DNA from: Bradyrhizobium sp. SRL28
Lineage (GTDB): Bacteria; Pseudomonadota; Alphaproteobacteria; Rhizobiales; Xanthobacteraceae
NCBI RefSeq assembly: GCF_018596315.1
Contig: NZ_JAHEAG010000008.1
Location: 62,001-126,000 of the forward strand
Reading direction: 5' to 3'
DNA length: 64,000 nt
How positions within the stretch are numbered: position 1 is the stretch's first letter; each line of letters starts with the position of its first letter. Of the stretch, positions 15,254 through 23,819 are shown piece by piece. The notes under the pieces are model-generated. The model saw only the letters and a program-made list of their open reading frames with translations. It was not told where the DNA came from and made no database searches. The position numbers were made by a program, and so were the translations under genes.

Positions 15254-15609
15254 CGCGGCACCTTTTTAGATAAGTACGGGCTGCGCCAAAAAGGTTCGAC
15301 ATCAGGCACGCGATCGGACATGGCAGGAGATGAGGGACAAGAAAATCCGCGCGGGATCGATCGGATGGGTGAGATGAGGAAGCGGCGAGGTAACGCTATT
15401 TTAACAAGGCAACGGTGCCGGAAAACGCGCCCCCTGTTCGTTCTTTGAGAACAAAAGGAGTCTTGCTCTCGATCGTGCTCGATCCCGCGATCGACGCCGG
15501 ATCGGTTCCTCGCGGAAATGCAGATAGCCTGTTCAGTTAGGTTAAGACCCAAATCGCGTTGTGTGCATTCGGGGTTACGATAGGGATGGCCCAGAGGAAA
15601 AAGCAGGCC
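15254..15609. other. Gene-free stretch
   Basis: About 350 bases with no convincing gene on either strand. A small palindrome GTTCT-TTG-AGAAC lies at 15440-15452, of unknown meaning. Confidence 0.4.
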
Positions 15610-15621
15610 ATGGTGCCTTCG

Positions 15622-15647
15622 TTTCACAACGCGGTTTCACAACGCGG
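15622..15647. repeat. 13-bp tandem duplication (TTTCACAACGCGG twice)
   Basis: Two perfect copies lie at 15622-15634 and 15635-15647. Reading from ATG 15610, removal of one copy joins MVPSFHNA to DESTHRRVM and the downstream protein at 15671. The duplication therefore shifts the frame and looks like recent replication slippage. Confidence 0.7.
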
Positions 15648-15670
15648 ACGAATCGACCCACCGGCGCGTC

Positions 15671-15823
15671 ATGGCGGTCGGCCTGCTGTTTTGCCTTGCC
15701 TTGGTCGTGATCAGTTTCTCATTGCCGCCGCAAGCTGAAAGCGGCCATGTCCTGGTGGCCATGTCCCTGGTCAAGGCCGACAGGCTGGTCCGCACCGCGG
15801 GCGAACCGCACAAGGCGAACTAA
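15671..15823 (+). CDS. Small exported or membrane protein, probably 5'-shortened
   Basis: ATG 15671 gives 50 residues with an N-terminal hydrophobic helix (VGLLFCLALVVISFSLPP) and a polar tail ending GEPHKAN. The likely original start is ATG 15610, 20 codons longer, now out of frame because of the 13-bp duplication. The shorter form keeps the membrane segment and could still be made, but its ribosome site is poor. Confidence 0.5.
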   Translation: MAVGLLFCLALVVISFSLPPQAESGHVLVAMSLVKADRLVRTAGEPHKAN

Positions 15824-15841
15824 CGCCCGATGATTCGGCGC

Positions 15842-15946
15842 TCAACGGTCCGGCAATTTTTCGCCTGGCGATTTGTGCCAAGTCGCAATGGCGATGAAGC
15901 CGGCATAGCCGATCACATTGATCAGAATTTCCATCCACGCGGGCAT
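15842..15946 (-). CDS. Single-helix membrane peptide, 34 aa
   Basis: ATG 15946 after AAAGGTG opens MPAWMEILINVIGYAGFIAI and ends ATWHKSPGEKLPDR. One membrane helix with a basic/acidic tail, consistent with other alphaproteobacterial mini-proteins I know. Function unknown. Confidence 0.6.
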   Translation of the reverse strand: MPAWMEILINVIGYAGFIAIATWHKSPGEKLPDR

Positions 15947-16072
15947 GACGCACCTTTCCCCGCTAATAAACTCCTCAAGGGCCGTATTTGTTCCTGCGCA
16001 ATCCGATGATCAGACCTGCCCGATCGCATGGCTCGGTGATCGCGTGTAATGTAGGCCGTCCGCTTCACAATT

Positions 16073-16107
16073 AAAAACCCCGCCTACATCCGAAGATGTA
16101 GACGGGG
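16073..16107 (-). terminator. Strong Rho-independent terminator
   Basis: On the minus strand CCCCG-T-CTACATC-TTCG-GATGTAG-G-CGGGG is followed by five Ts. It would end transcripts coming from the 16.3-16.5 kb gene. Two overlapping minus frames (up to 16265) cross it and are not credible as genes. Confidence 0.8.
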
Positions 16108-16295
16108 TCTTTCGTGCTTTCACCTCTCGCAAGGTTGCTGCACTTGTAAGGAAAACGTCGAGATGGCGTCTTCGTTCCTGCCATTCCGAAAATTCTCTCC
16201 GAAATTCTTCGAAAATTCTCTTGGCGAATTCTCTTTCGGTTCCACGCGACATATTGCAATGGCACGAAGGCCGAGCAGCTTCTCGCGGGTCCGCC

Positions 16296-16463
16296 TTAAC
16301 GCCAGAACGAAGGCCGGCTGGTTCCGTTCAGTGCGTTGGTCAGGGTCGTCTCATAATATTCCTCACGCTCGCGTTCGAACTTCTGCTGGGTTTCCCTGAA
16401 GCTCGCGACGCGCGCTGCGATTTCGGCGCGGTCGCGCGCGAGTCTTTCTTCCTTCTCCGTCAT
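16296..16463 (-). CDS. Small charged helical protein, 55 aa
   Basis: It starts MTEKEERLARDRAEIAARVA at 16463 and ends ALNGTSRPSFWR. It is a single long amphipathic helix with an aromatic C-terminus. The shorter start is chosen because the upstream residues are out of character. No family name known. Confidence 0.6.
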   Translation of the reverse strand: MTEKEERLARDRAEIAARVASFRETQQKFEREREEYYETTLTNALNGTSRPSFWR

Positions 16464-16652
16464 CGCCCATCCGTTTTCTTGTTTGATTCGTGCCCCGCCA
16501 TCATTGGCGCGCGCGAATGGGGCGTGAATGCGGAAGCGGGGTTGCACCATTGCGATCACCTGCCGCCTTCGAAGCGAAGGCGGTGGATAAAATGTGCTGC
16601 ACCTTGTCGCTCACGCGGGTTCCCGTTAGCGAAAGGACAACGGGAGGTTCCA

Positions 16653-16961
16653 ATGGCAAAGATTGATCTGGATTCACTTGGTATCGAAGAACTCGCTGGT
16701 CTGCGCGAGAACGCGACCGACAAGCTGTTCGAGAAAGTCGCCGTGCGCCGCGCCGAGCTCGAAGCAGAACTGGAAAAGCTGGCCCAATACGGCAAGCCGG
16801 TGAAGAAGGCGGAAAGCGCACCCGCGCCGCCGAAGGCGAAGAAGACCGAAGAAGCCAAAGAGCCGAAGGAACAGGTTGCCAAGGCGCATGATCAAGGCAG
16901 CGTGACCAACGCAGCCGCGACACGGCAGCAGGATAAGGCGAGCGGCAATAAGGCGGCCTAA
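16653..16961 (+). CDS. H-NS-like oligomerisation domain with Lys/Ala/Pro tail, no DNA-binding domain
   Basis: A 102-residue protein after CGGGAGG. The N-terminus IDLDSLGIEELAGLRENATD resembles the two H-NS-like proteins at 50.2 and 54.3 kb (both begin with a similar acidic helix and coiled coil). Residues about 50-102 are Lys/Ala/Pro/Glu-rich instead of the AGRGKTPRWL nucleoid-binding module found in those. It could be an H-NS partner that modulates polymers, or a separate DNA-bending protein with a basic tail. Confidence 0.6.
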   Translation: MAKIDLDSLGIEELAGLRENATDKLFEKVAVRRAELEAELEKLAQYGKPVKKAESAPAPPKAKKTEEAKEPKEQVAKAHDQGSVTNAAATRQQDKASGNKAA

Positions 16962-17074
16962 TAGAGGCCGCTTTGACGATACGCATGCTGCGCGGCCGGG
17001 CAGGGCACATCGATCTGGCAATCCGAAGGGCCGTGCTATAGTTCGCACGGCCCAACCATTCGGAAATATCAGCG

Positions 17075-17836
17075 GTGATCGCCAAGGATTTGCGCAGCGG
17101 CGTCGAGCAGCTCGGCAACATGATTGCCGAAGCTTCGTGTATCGTTCCCTTTACCGGAGCCGGCATTTCCACCGAATGCGGCATTCCGGATTTCCGCTCT
17201 CCCGGCGGCCTGTGGACCCGCAACCGCCCGATCGCGTTCGACGAATTCGTTTCCAGCGCTGAGGCGCGGGCCGAGGCCTGGCGGCGGCGCTTTGCGATGG
17301 AAGAGACCTTTGCGGCGGCCAGGCCCGGCCGCGGGCATCGCGCGCTGGCCTCGCTCTACAAGGCCGGCAAGACGCCGGCGATCATCACCCAGAACATCGA
17401 CAATCTGCACCAGGCGTCGGGCTTCAAAGCCGATGATGTGGTCGAACTGCATGGCAACACCACCTATGCCCGCTGCATCGGCTGCGGACATGCCTATGAT
17501 CTTCCTTGGGTAAAGGCGCGTTTCGAAGAAACCGGCGATGCCCCCGACTGCACCATCTGCGACGAGCCGGTGAAGACCGCGACGATCTCGTTCGGACAGG
17601 CGATGCCGGAAGATGCGATGCGCCGCGCCACTGAACTGGCTCAGCAGTGCGACCTGTTTCTGGCGATCGGATCGTCGCTAGTCGTTTGGCCTGCCGCAGG
17701 TTTTCCGCTGATGGCCAGGAATTGCGGCGCGAAGCTCGTCATCATCAACAACGAGCCGACCGAACAGGACGATGTCGCCGATCTGGTGATCCGTTTCGAC
17801 ATCGGAGAAACGCTCGGACCGTTCGTAGGCAATTGA
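17075..17836 (+). CDS. cobB: NAD-dependent protein deacylase (sirtuin)
   Basis: A 253-residue Sir2-family enzyme that removes acyl groups from lysines with NAD. The hallmark motifs are in order: PFTGAGISTECGIPDFRSP for NAD, QNIDNLH, ELHGN with the catalytic His, CIGC and CTIC as the zinc ribbon, SFGQAMPE, and IGSSLVVWPAAG. GTG 17075 is taken as start. It is followed by a strong terminator, so it is likely monocistronic. Confidence 0.93.
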   Translation: MIAKDLRSGVEQLGNMIAEASCIVPFTGAGISTECGIPDFRSPGGLWTRNRPIAFDEFVSSAEARAEAWRRRFAMEETFAAARPGRGHRALASLYKAGKTPAIITQNIDNLHQASGFKADDVVELHGNTTYARCIGCGHAYDLPWVKARFEETGDAPDCTICDEPVKTATISFGQAMPEDAMRRATELAQQCDLFLAIGSSLVVWPAAGFPLMARNCGAKLVIINNEPTEQDDVADLVIRFDIGETLGPFVGN

Positions 17837-17983
17837 TCGTCAACTGATTCGCGGTTGCGCAAGCCTGTTCATAGCCTCCGCAATTTTGTTTTTTTTAGCT
17901 ATGCGCGGCAGTCGGGAGTGTTATCTTTTGATTCGAGAGATTCGCGCTGCGTTACCATGATGGTCATGGTAGGGCGCGTGTTC

Positions 17984-18017
17984 CGGTCCACGGTGGCGAC
18001 AGTGGACCGCTTTTTTT
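17984..18017 (+). terminator. Rho-independent terminator of cobB
   Basis: CGGTCCAC and GTGGACCG form an 8-bp stem around a 10-nt loop, followed by C and seven Ts. Confidence 0.85.
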
Positions 18018-18038
18018 GAATGTGTGGGGTCCGGGGTC

Positions 18039-18704
18039 ATGGGGTCGGACGAATTTGGGTCCAAGAAGCTCGGGGGGCCGCCGTCAGGCGGGACAGAGCA
18101 AAACAGACTTGGACCGAGTGAATACACAACCGGCGCGCAACGCGATCCGGCGGTGGATGCGTTTTCGGGGCTAGGCGATGCCGCGGCCAACCTTGTCGAA
18201 ATATCCGGCGTCATCAAATGGTTCGACGCCTCGAAGGGGTATGGTTTCATCATTCCCGACAATGGCTGGCCCGACGTGCTGCTGCACGTCACCGTGCTTA
18301 GGCGCGATGGCTACCAAACCGCCTATGAAGGCGCGCGGCTGGTGGTCGAATGCGTGCAGCGCGCCAAGGGCTATCAGGCGTTCCGGATCGTTTCGATGGA
18401 CGAGTCCACCGCGATCCATCCGGCGCAAATGCTTCCGCCGCGGACCCATGTCAGCGTCACGCCGACCAGCGGTCTGGAGCGGGCCCAGGTCAAGTGGTTC
18501 AACCGGCTGCGCGGTTTCGGCTTCCTGACCTGCGGCGAGGGCACGCCCGACATTTTCGTCCATATGGAAACGTTGCGCCGATTCGGCATGACCGAGCTGC
18601 GTCCGGGCCAGTATGTGCTGGTGCGCTTTGGGCCCGGGTCCAAGGGCATGATGGCGGCCGAGATCCATCCCGAGACCGGCCCGTCGGCGCTGTCCTCGCA
18701 TTGA
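18039..18704 (+). CDS. Double cold-shock-domain protein
   Basis: A 221-residue protein with two OB-fold cold shock domains: the first begins SGVIKWFDASKGYGFIIPD, the second AQVKWFNRLRGFGFLTC. RNP1 (KGYGFI; RGFGFL) and RNP2-like (DVLLHV; DIFVHM) motifs are present in both, so single-stranded nucleic acid binding is expected. The N-terminal 40 residues are low complexity (Gly/Ser/Pro). ATG 18039 is chosen; a GTG at 18024 is possible. Confidence 0.85.
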   Translation: MGSDEFGSKKLGGPPSGGTEQNRLGPSEYTTGAQRDPAVDAFSGLGDAAANLVEISGVIKWFDASKGYGFIIPDNGWPDVLLHVTVLRRDGYQTAYEGARLVVECVQRAKGYQAFRIVSMDESTAIHPAQMLPPRTHVSVTPTSGLERAQVKWFNRLRGFGFLTCGEGTPDIFVHMETLRRFGMTELRPGQYVLVRFGPGSKGMMAAEIHPETGPSALSSH

Positions 18705-18811
18705 TCCCGCTGACGGAAATTTGAGCCGGACGCCGCGCGCCCGGCGGCGGCCTCTGGCATTTGCCGCAATCATCGGGTTAGGGTTTCCCCGGCAATTCCC
18801 AGATATCCGGC

Positions 18812-19321
18812 ATGAGTGCTTTGATGAATTTCGCTTTGATGGTTGCGCGGCTTCGCATTGGCGGCCGCCTGATGACGTCGCTGGCCGCGGCCTCCGCTGT
18901 GCTCGTTATCCTCGGCGCCAATCCCGCCGCGAGGGCTGCGAGCTTTCAGCCGCTCGAGATCGCCACCAAGTCAGGCGTGCAGGTGTTCTCGGTCGAGATG
19001 GCGACGACGGAGGAGGAGAAGACCCAGGGGCTGATGTACCGGAAGGAGCTGCCCGACGGCAAAGGCATGCTGTTCGACTTCTCGCCTGAGCAGCAGATCT
19101 CGATGTGGATGAAGAACACCTACATCTCGCTCGACATGATCTTCATCCGCGCCGACGGCCGCATCCTGCGCATCGCCGAAAATACCGAGCCGCACTCCAC
19201 CAAGATCATCTCCTCCGGGGGATTAGCCAAGGGCGTGCTGGAAGTGATTGCGGGCACCGCGCAAAAGTATGGAATTCAGCCCGGCGACCGGGTGGCGCAC
19301 CCGCTCTTCAATAAGCGCTAA
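18812..19321 (+). CDS. Exported DUF192 protein
   Basis: A 169-residue protein with an N-terminal membrane or signal segment (residues about 20-43, cleavable at ARA-AS). The rest is a DUF192 domain: VEMATTEEEKTQGLMYRKEL, SMWMKNTYISLDMIF and SGGLAKGVLEVIAGTAQKYG. The family is small, periplasmic or extracellular, with unknown biochemistry. It stands just upstream of tRNA-Pro. Confidence 0.8.
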   Translation: MSALMNFALMVARLRIGGRLMTSLAAASAVLVILGANPAARAASFQPLEIATKSGVQVFSVEMATTEEEKTQGLMYRKELPDGKGMLFDFSPEQQISMWMKNTYISLDMIFIRADGRILRIAENTEPHSTKIISSGGLAKGVLEVIAGTAQKYGIQPGDRVAHPLFNKR

Positions 19322-19387
19322 AGCCCTTCCAGATCGCCTTGATGGCCGGGGTTTAAGCGTGTATCGACGCATTTCCCAGCATCGGAT

Positions 19388-19464
19388 CGGGGTATAGCGC
19401 AGCCTGGTAGCGCGGCAGTTTTGGGTACTGCAGGTCGTTGGTTCGAATCCAGCTGCCCCGACCA
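19388..19464 (+). tRNA. tRNA-Pro (anticodon TGG)
   Basis: The acceptor CGGGGTA pairs with TGCCCCG (one GU), the anticodon loop TTTGGGT centres on TGG, the T-arm is TTGGTTCGAATCCAG, and the discriminator A is followed by an encoded CCA. Confidence 0.95.
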
Positions 19465-19544
19465 ATAAAATCAATGACTTGCCGCGTCTTTTTAGGATTG
19501 AATCGACCCAGCGATCCCAATTGGGAAGGGGCAGGGGAAAACTT

Positions 19545-20132
19545 GTGACTGGTACGAAGATAGTCATTCTGGCGCGGCAGGCTCTGCTGCTGGGGCTGGC
19601 GCTTTGTTTTGCCACCACGGTCCTGAGTCGGACGGCCGCGGCCAATCCGGCGCAGATGATTTCTGACTTTCGGCTGAAGCACGGGGAGAAGCGCGTCACC
19701 CTGGATGCGACGCTCACGCGGATTGCACACGATCAGGCCCAGGCGATGGCCGCAAAGGACCAACTGGATCACGATGTCCTCGGCCGCTTCAATACGCGTG
19801 TCAGCCCGGCGGGCGCTGGCCGGGCCGCAGAGAACATCGCGTACGGCTATGACGGTTTTCCCAAAACCCTCGACCAGTGGATCAATTCGTCAGGGCACCG
19901 AAAAAACCTCCTGCTGCCCGGCGCCACGCGCGTCGGTGTTGCCAGCGTGAAAAGCGCGAAGACCGGTCGTATGTATTGGGCCATGGTGATCGCAGGCGAC
20001 TATGAGCGCTCCAAGGCGCCCAAAAGTTCGCCAAAGAGTTCGCCGAAGGATTCGAAGCAGGCAAGCGCTGCGAAGCCCAAACCGCGTGCGGCCGAGGCCT
20101 GCCGGCTGAAGATTCTCAGCCTGTGTTTCTAG
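19545..20132 (+). CDS. Exported CAP (SCP/PR-1)-domain protein
   Basis: A 195-residue protein from GTG 19545 (GGGGAAAAC upstream). A hydrophobic signal (ALLLGLALCFATTVLSRTAA) is followed by a CAP domain: RVTLDATLTRIAHDQAQAMA, DHDVLGRF, GRAAENIAYG, QWINSSGHRKNLL and YWAMVIAGDY. His and Glu of the CAP cavity are present. The C-terminus is a Ser/Lys/Pro tail with two Cys. The family is extracellular with varied roles (protease-like, lipid binding), so the activity is open. Confidence 0.8.
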   Translation: MTGTKIVILARQALLLGLALCFATTVLSRTAAANPAQMISDFRLKHGEKRVTLDATLTRIAHDQAQAMAAKDQLDHDVLGRFNTRVSPAGAGRAAENIAYGYDGFPKTLDQWINSSGHRKNLLLPGATRVGVASVKSAKTGRMYWAMVIAGDYERSKAPKSSPKSSPKDSKQASAAKPKPRAAEACRLKILSLCF

Positions 20133-20206
20133 TGTGAAACCGCAACTTTCTGCCTTGCAGTATTGTTCTTGTTATGTTCTCTTTGGTCATTCTTCGGAGG
20201 TGACCA

Positions 20207-20431
20207 ATGGACGTCGAGAAGCAACGGGAAATCATACGGCTCTGGAATCGCATGCGCCAGGTCGAGGGTCCGGTCGCGGAGGAAATCCGTATCCAGATAC
20301 TGGAATGCTTTGCGCAGCCGGATTCGCCGGGCGCACGCATGAACGAGCGGCGCGCGGTGCTGGGTCGCGTGCCGGTTCGGACCGCGCAAATACATCGCAT
20401 CGGCGAGCGCGGCAACAACGCAACGCTTTGA
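20207..20431 (+). CDS. Small hypothetical protein
   Basis: A 74-residue protein with GGAGGTG before ATG 20207. The first half is helical (REIIRLWNRMRQVEGPVAEE) and the second is basic with RRAVLGRVPVRTA. No recognised domain. Confidence 0.55.
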   Translation: MDVEKQREIIRLWNRMRQVEGPVAEEIRIQILECFAQPDSPGARMNERRAVLGRVPVRTAQIHRIGERGNNATL

Positions 20432-20555
20432 CGGCTTCGCACCTCGGCGAGGTTGATTCGGCGGCCGTCAAGGTTGACGGAATCGACGCGGGATGCATGC
20501 TGCACGCATGTTGTCGCGTGTGCGCAATCATTTTCAAGGTGCGAAGTTCGCCCGC

Positions 20556-20807
20556 ATGAGCAGCGGGACGTATTGCATCATCCGTGATCTCGGGCTGGTC
20601 AAGGGCGGCAAGGGGATGCGGCACCACGAGGTGCTCGTCACCTTCAGTGCCAAAGCCGCCTGGCGGTGGATGGCAGACGTCAGCAGGGACGCCGTCGGGA
20701 CGAAGAAGCGCTCTGCCTGGCTTCAACGCGTTCCGGAACCCATGTCGGAGAATGCTTCGCAGCCCCAGCTGCTTGCGTCACCGCTGCGACGCCTGCCACG
20801 CCAATAG
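20556..20807 (+). CDS. Possible small protein overlapping the ABC permease 3' end
   Basis: An 83-residue frame (MSSGTYCIIRDLGLVKGG onward) with high-GC codon use, but no good ribosome site and a 30-base tail-to-tail overlap with the permease at 20778. It may be spurious. Confidence 0.3.
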   Translation: MSSGTYCIIRDLGLVKGGKGMRHHEVLVTFSAKAAWRWMADVSRDAVGTKKRSAWLQRVPEPMSENASQPQLLASPLRRLPRQ

Positions 20808-21545
20808 CCTGTGCTCGGCTAACGACATCGCCACCGACGTCACGTAGCCGGTGACGCCAAGCAGGATGACACCGGCGAACAGGTCGGCCGAGCGGAACGC
20901 GCGGGCCGACAGCAGCACCCAGTGGCCGAGCCCATCGAGGCCGGCCAGGATTTCGCAGACCACCGACAGAATCAGCGCCACCGTCAGGCTGAGCCGCATG
21001 CCGGCGAGAATGTCGGGGCTGGCGGAGGGCAGCGCGATCTTGAAGATCACGGCCAGCCGCGACATCTGCAGCGACCGCGCCACCTCGTAGAGCCGGGGCT
21101 CGACTGCCGCAAAACCATGGATGGTCGCCAGCATGATCGGCCAGATCGCGCCGAAGGCGATCACGAACAGCGCCATCGCCTGCGTTAGTCCGAGCATGGC
21201 GATCGCAACCGGAATGATCGCCGAGACGGGGAGCGGCCGCAAAAACTCCAGCGAGGGCGCGACATAGGTCCGCATCGTGCGCGACGAACCGATGATCGCG
21301 CCAATCGCGATGCCGGCAATGGAGGCGGCGAGCCAGCCATAGGCCATGTGTTCGAGCGTGCCCGCGAGCTTGCTCCAGAGATCGCCGGAGGAGAATCCGC
21401 GCATAAGCGCGGCCCATGCCCGGTCCGGCCCCGGCAGGAACACCGGCGAGACCAGTTTCAAATTGGCGATCAATTGCCAGAGCGCGATGAAGCCGGCCGC
21501 GACCGCAAAGCTCGCCACCCGCCAGATGAGTGCCGTGCGGTTCAT
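20778..21545 (-). CDS. ABC transporter permease, SsuC/TauC type
   Basis: A 255-residue inner-membrane protein with six predicted helices and the EAA loop (EVARSLQMSRLAVIFKIALP...P) that docks to the ATPase. The family imports organosulfonates, thiamine precursors and related small compounds. It starts in ATGA overlap with the second permease, so the two form one transcript and probably a heterodimer. Confidence 0.88.
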   Translation of the reverse strand: MNRTALIWRVASFAVAAGFIALWQLIANLKLVSPVFLPGPDRAWAALMRGFSSGDLWSKLAGTLEHMAYGWLAASIAGIAIGAIIGSSRTMRTYVAPSLEFLRPLPVSAIIPVAIAMLGLTQAMALFVIAFGAIWPIMLATIHGFAAVEPRLYEVARSLQMSRLAVIFKIALPSASPDILAGMRLSLTVALILSVVCEILAGLDGLGHWVLLSARAFRSADLFAGVILLGVTGYVTSVAMSLAEHRLLAWQASQR

Positions 21546-22306
21546 GGGCTGTCTCCGCTCAACGCGGCGCGGCCGAACAGGCGGCGTTGGGCCACGGTCA
21601 GAAGGATGTTCAGCGCGTAGCCGATGATGCCGATCCAGACCAGGTACGCCAGCATCAGGTCAGGGCGCAGCGCCTGCTGCGCCAGCATGATGCCGGCACC
21701 CAGGCCGAGCGGGTTGATCGCGATTTCGACGGTGACGGCGACGATCAGGGCAATGCCGGCCGACAGGCGAAAGGCCACGAAGATCCGCGGCAGTGCGGCC
21801 GGGATGATGATCTTCCAGACCCGTTGCGCCGGCGGCAGCCGCAGCGCCCGCGCCACTTCCATCAGCCGCGGCTCGATGCTGCGCACGGCGGCACGGGAGA
21901 GAATCAGAATCGGCCAGACGCAAGCGAACGCCACGATCACGATTTCCATGCGGTAGCCGAAGCCGAGCGCGATCAGCGCAATCGGCAACAGCGCGATCGA
22001 GGGTATCGGACGGATCGCCTCGACGGTTACTTCCATAAGGCGGTTGAGGGTGTCCGAAATTCCAAAGGCGATGCCGAACGCCAGGCCAATGAGGGTGCCG
22101 ATGGCGAGACCAGTGAACGCCGAGAACAGAGTGTCGCGGGTTGCCGTCAGGATCGAGAAATCGGCGAAGGCGCCAAAGAGCGCCATGACGATCGCGCTCG
22201 GCGGCGCCAGGCTGTCGCTTTGCAGGTGGATGGCGCGCGCCCAGACCTCGAACGCCACCAGCACCGCGAGCGGCAGCGCCAACGCCTTGGCGGAATTGCC
22301 CGTCAC
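21542..22306 (-). CDS. ABC transporter permease, SsuC/TauC type
   Basis: A 254-residue membrane protein of the same family as the next gene, with its own EAA loop (EVARALRLPPAQRVWKIIIP). Two permeases in a row, each overlapping its neighbour by four bases, indicate a heterodimeric pore. The start overlaps the ATPase stop. Confidence 0.88.
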   Translation of the reverse strand: MTGNSAKALALPLAVLVAFEVWARAIHLQSDSLAPPSAIVMALFGAFADFSILTATRDTLFSAFTGLAIGTLIGLAFGIAFGISDTLNRLMEVTVEAIRPIPSIALLPIALIALGFGYRMEIVIVAFACVWPILILSRAAVRSIEPRLMEVARALRLPPAQRVWKIIIPAALPRIFVAFRLSAGIALIVAVTVEIAINPLGLGAGIMLAQQALRPDLMLAYLVWIGIIGYALNILLTVAQRRLFGRAALSGDSP

Positions 22307-23106
22307 TGCTCGGTCGCCTTGATGAAATCGAACAATTGCCGCCGCAGCCGCAGGAATTCCGGATGCTCGCGGGTCGACAATTGGTCGCGCGGGCGCGGCA
22401 GGTTGACCGAAAGTTCGATGCCGATCCGGCCCGGATGCGGCAACAGGCCGATCACGCGGTCGCCGAGATAGATCGCCTCATCAAGGTCGTGGGTCACGAA
22501 GATTACGGTGGCGCCGCTCGCCGCCACCAGCGACAGGACCTCGTCCTGCAATCCCTGCCGCGTCATCGCATCCAGCGCGCCGAACGGCTCGTCCATCAGA
22601 AGCGTCTTCGGCTCCTGCGCGAGGCAGCGGGCGATCTGCAGGCGCTGCTGCATGCCGCCCGACATTTCGGACGGATATTTGCCGGCGTGGCCGGGCAGGC
22701 CGACGGTGCGCAGCAATTCCTCGATGCGGGCAGGGCGCTCGGCCGTCGGCATGCCGCCCGCTTCCAGCGCCAGCGAGACGTTGCCCGCCGCGGTACGCCA
22801 CGGCAGCAGCGCCTTGCCGTAATCCTGGAACACGATCGCGATCTCGCGGCGCGGCTCGCGCATCGGCTGGCCGTCGAAATTCACTCTTCCGCCGGTCGGC
22901 TGGTAGAGCCCGGCCGCCAGACGCAGCGCCGTGGTCTTGCCGCAACCGGACGCGCCGACGATGCAGAGGAATTCGCCGGGCCGGACGCCGAGACTCAGAT
23001 TTTCGATGATGGTCTTGCCGCCGAGTGCGAGCGTAACCCCGTCAAATGCGATCTGCGGTGTGGCAGTGTCGGATACGGCTTCGAGGCGTTTTGCGGCGCT
23101 TGCCAT
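22303..23106 (-). CDS. ABC transporter ATPase, SsuB/TauB type
   Basis: A 267-residue ATPase. Walker A is GASGCGKTT, the Q-loop IVFQDYG, signature MSGGMQQRLQIARCL, Walker B LLMDEPFGALD, and switch His in FVTHDLDEAI. It energises the two permeases that follow and begins three bases after the regulator gene stops. Confidence 0.92.
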   Translation of the reverse strand: MASAAKRLEAVSDTATPQIAFDGVTLALGGKTIIENLSLGVRPGEFLCIVGASGCGKTTALRLAAGLYQPTGGRVNFDGQPMREPRREIAIVFQDYGKALLPWRTAAGNVSLALEAGGMPTAERPARIEELLRTVGLPGHAGKYPSEMSGGMQQRLQIARCLAQEPKTLLMDEPFGALDAMTRQGLQDEVLSLVAASGATVIFVTHDLDEAIYLGDRVIGLLPHPGRIGIELSVNLPRPRDQLSTREHPEFLRLRRQLFDFIKATEQ

Positions 23107-23109
23107 GGT

Positions 23110-23808
23110 TCAGCTCTCGTTGCCTGAGGGATAGACGAAGTCCATGGTCGAACGCAGATGCGCCGCCAGCATGGCCTGGGAGCCGGGAATATCGCGTGCG
23201 ATGATCCGATCGGCGAGCAATTGATGGGCGCGGACGAACTTCTTGCCGCTATCGAACGAGCGCATCATCACGCGGCGGTAGCGGTAGGCCTGGTCGTAGA
23301 GATCGGAATGGGCCGATAGCATGCGTTTCGAGCCGCAGGCGGCCAATAACGCGGTATGAAAGCCCTTGTGCAGCCGGTCGAAATCCTCCGCTCCTTCGCG
23401 GAATTCATCACCGGTACGCTCGATGTGGCGGCGCATCTGGTGCAGCGCGCTGACGATGCCGGCCTCCCAGGCATCATCGCCGTGGGTGATCGCCAGCCTG
23501 ACGGCCTCGATCTCGATCGCGGTGCGCATGGTGGTGATATCGAGCAGATCCTCGCGGCTGATGTCGGCGACACGAAAGCCGCGCTGCCCGGTGCCGACGA
23601 TCAGCCCGCGCGACATCAGCCGTGACAGGCCTTCGCGGAGCGGCGTGGCGCCGATGTCATAGCGCTGCACGAGGTCGACGATGCCGAGACGCGATCCCGG
23701 CGCCAGATGACCGGCCAGGATGTCCTGCTCGACCAGCAGGGCCGCGCGCTCGCTCAGCGTGGCGGCCTCTACCGTCGATCGGCTCGGTTGGCGCTCGGAC
23801 GCCGGCAT
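23110..23808 (-). CDS. GntR-family regulator, FCD (FadR-like) type
   Basis: A 232-residue protein starting MPASERQ at 23808 (a longer frame to 23892 overlaps the previous gene). The winged helix at residues about 25-85 has GSRLGIVDLVQRYDIGATPL and REGLSRLMSRGL. The C-terminal FCD domain (residues about 95-215) has the Asp/His set DFDRLHKGFH and HLRSTM for a metal or acid ligand. It is encoded inside the transporter operon, so it probably senses the transported compound or a product. Confidence 0.85.
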   Translation of the reverse strand: MPASERQPSRSTVEAATLSERAALLVEQDILAGHLAPGSRLGIVDLVQRYDIGATPLREGLSRLMSRGLIVGTGQRGFRVADISREDLLDITTMRTAIEIEAVRLAITHGDDAWEAGIVSALHQMRRHIERTGDEFREGAEDFDRLHKGFHTALLAACGSKRMLSAHSDLYDQAYRYRRVMMRSFDSGKKFVRAHQLLADRIIARDIPGSQAMLAAHLRSTMDFVYPSGNES

Positions 23809-23819
23809 CGCGAAATCCT

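Noticed and set aside
16010..16265. Two overlapping minus frames of 64 and 80 residues
   Set aside because: Both run through a strong terminator hairpin, so they are unlikely to be translated as such.
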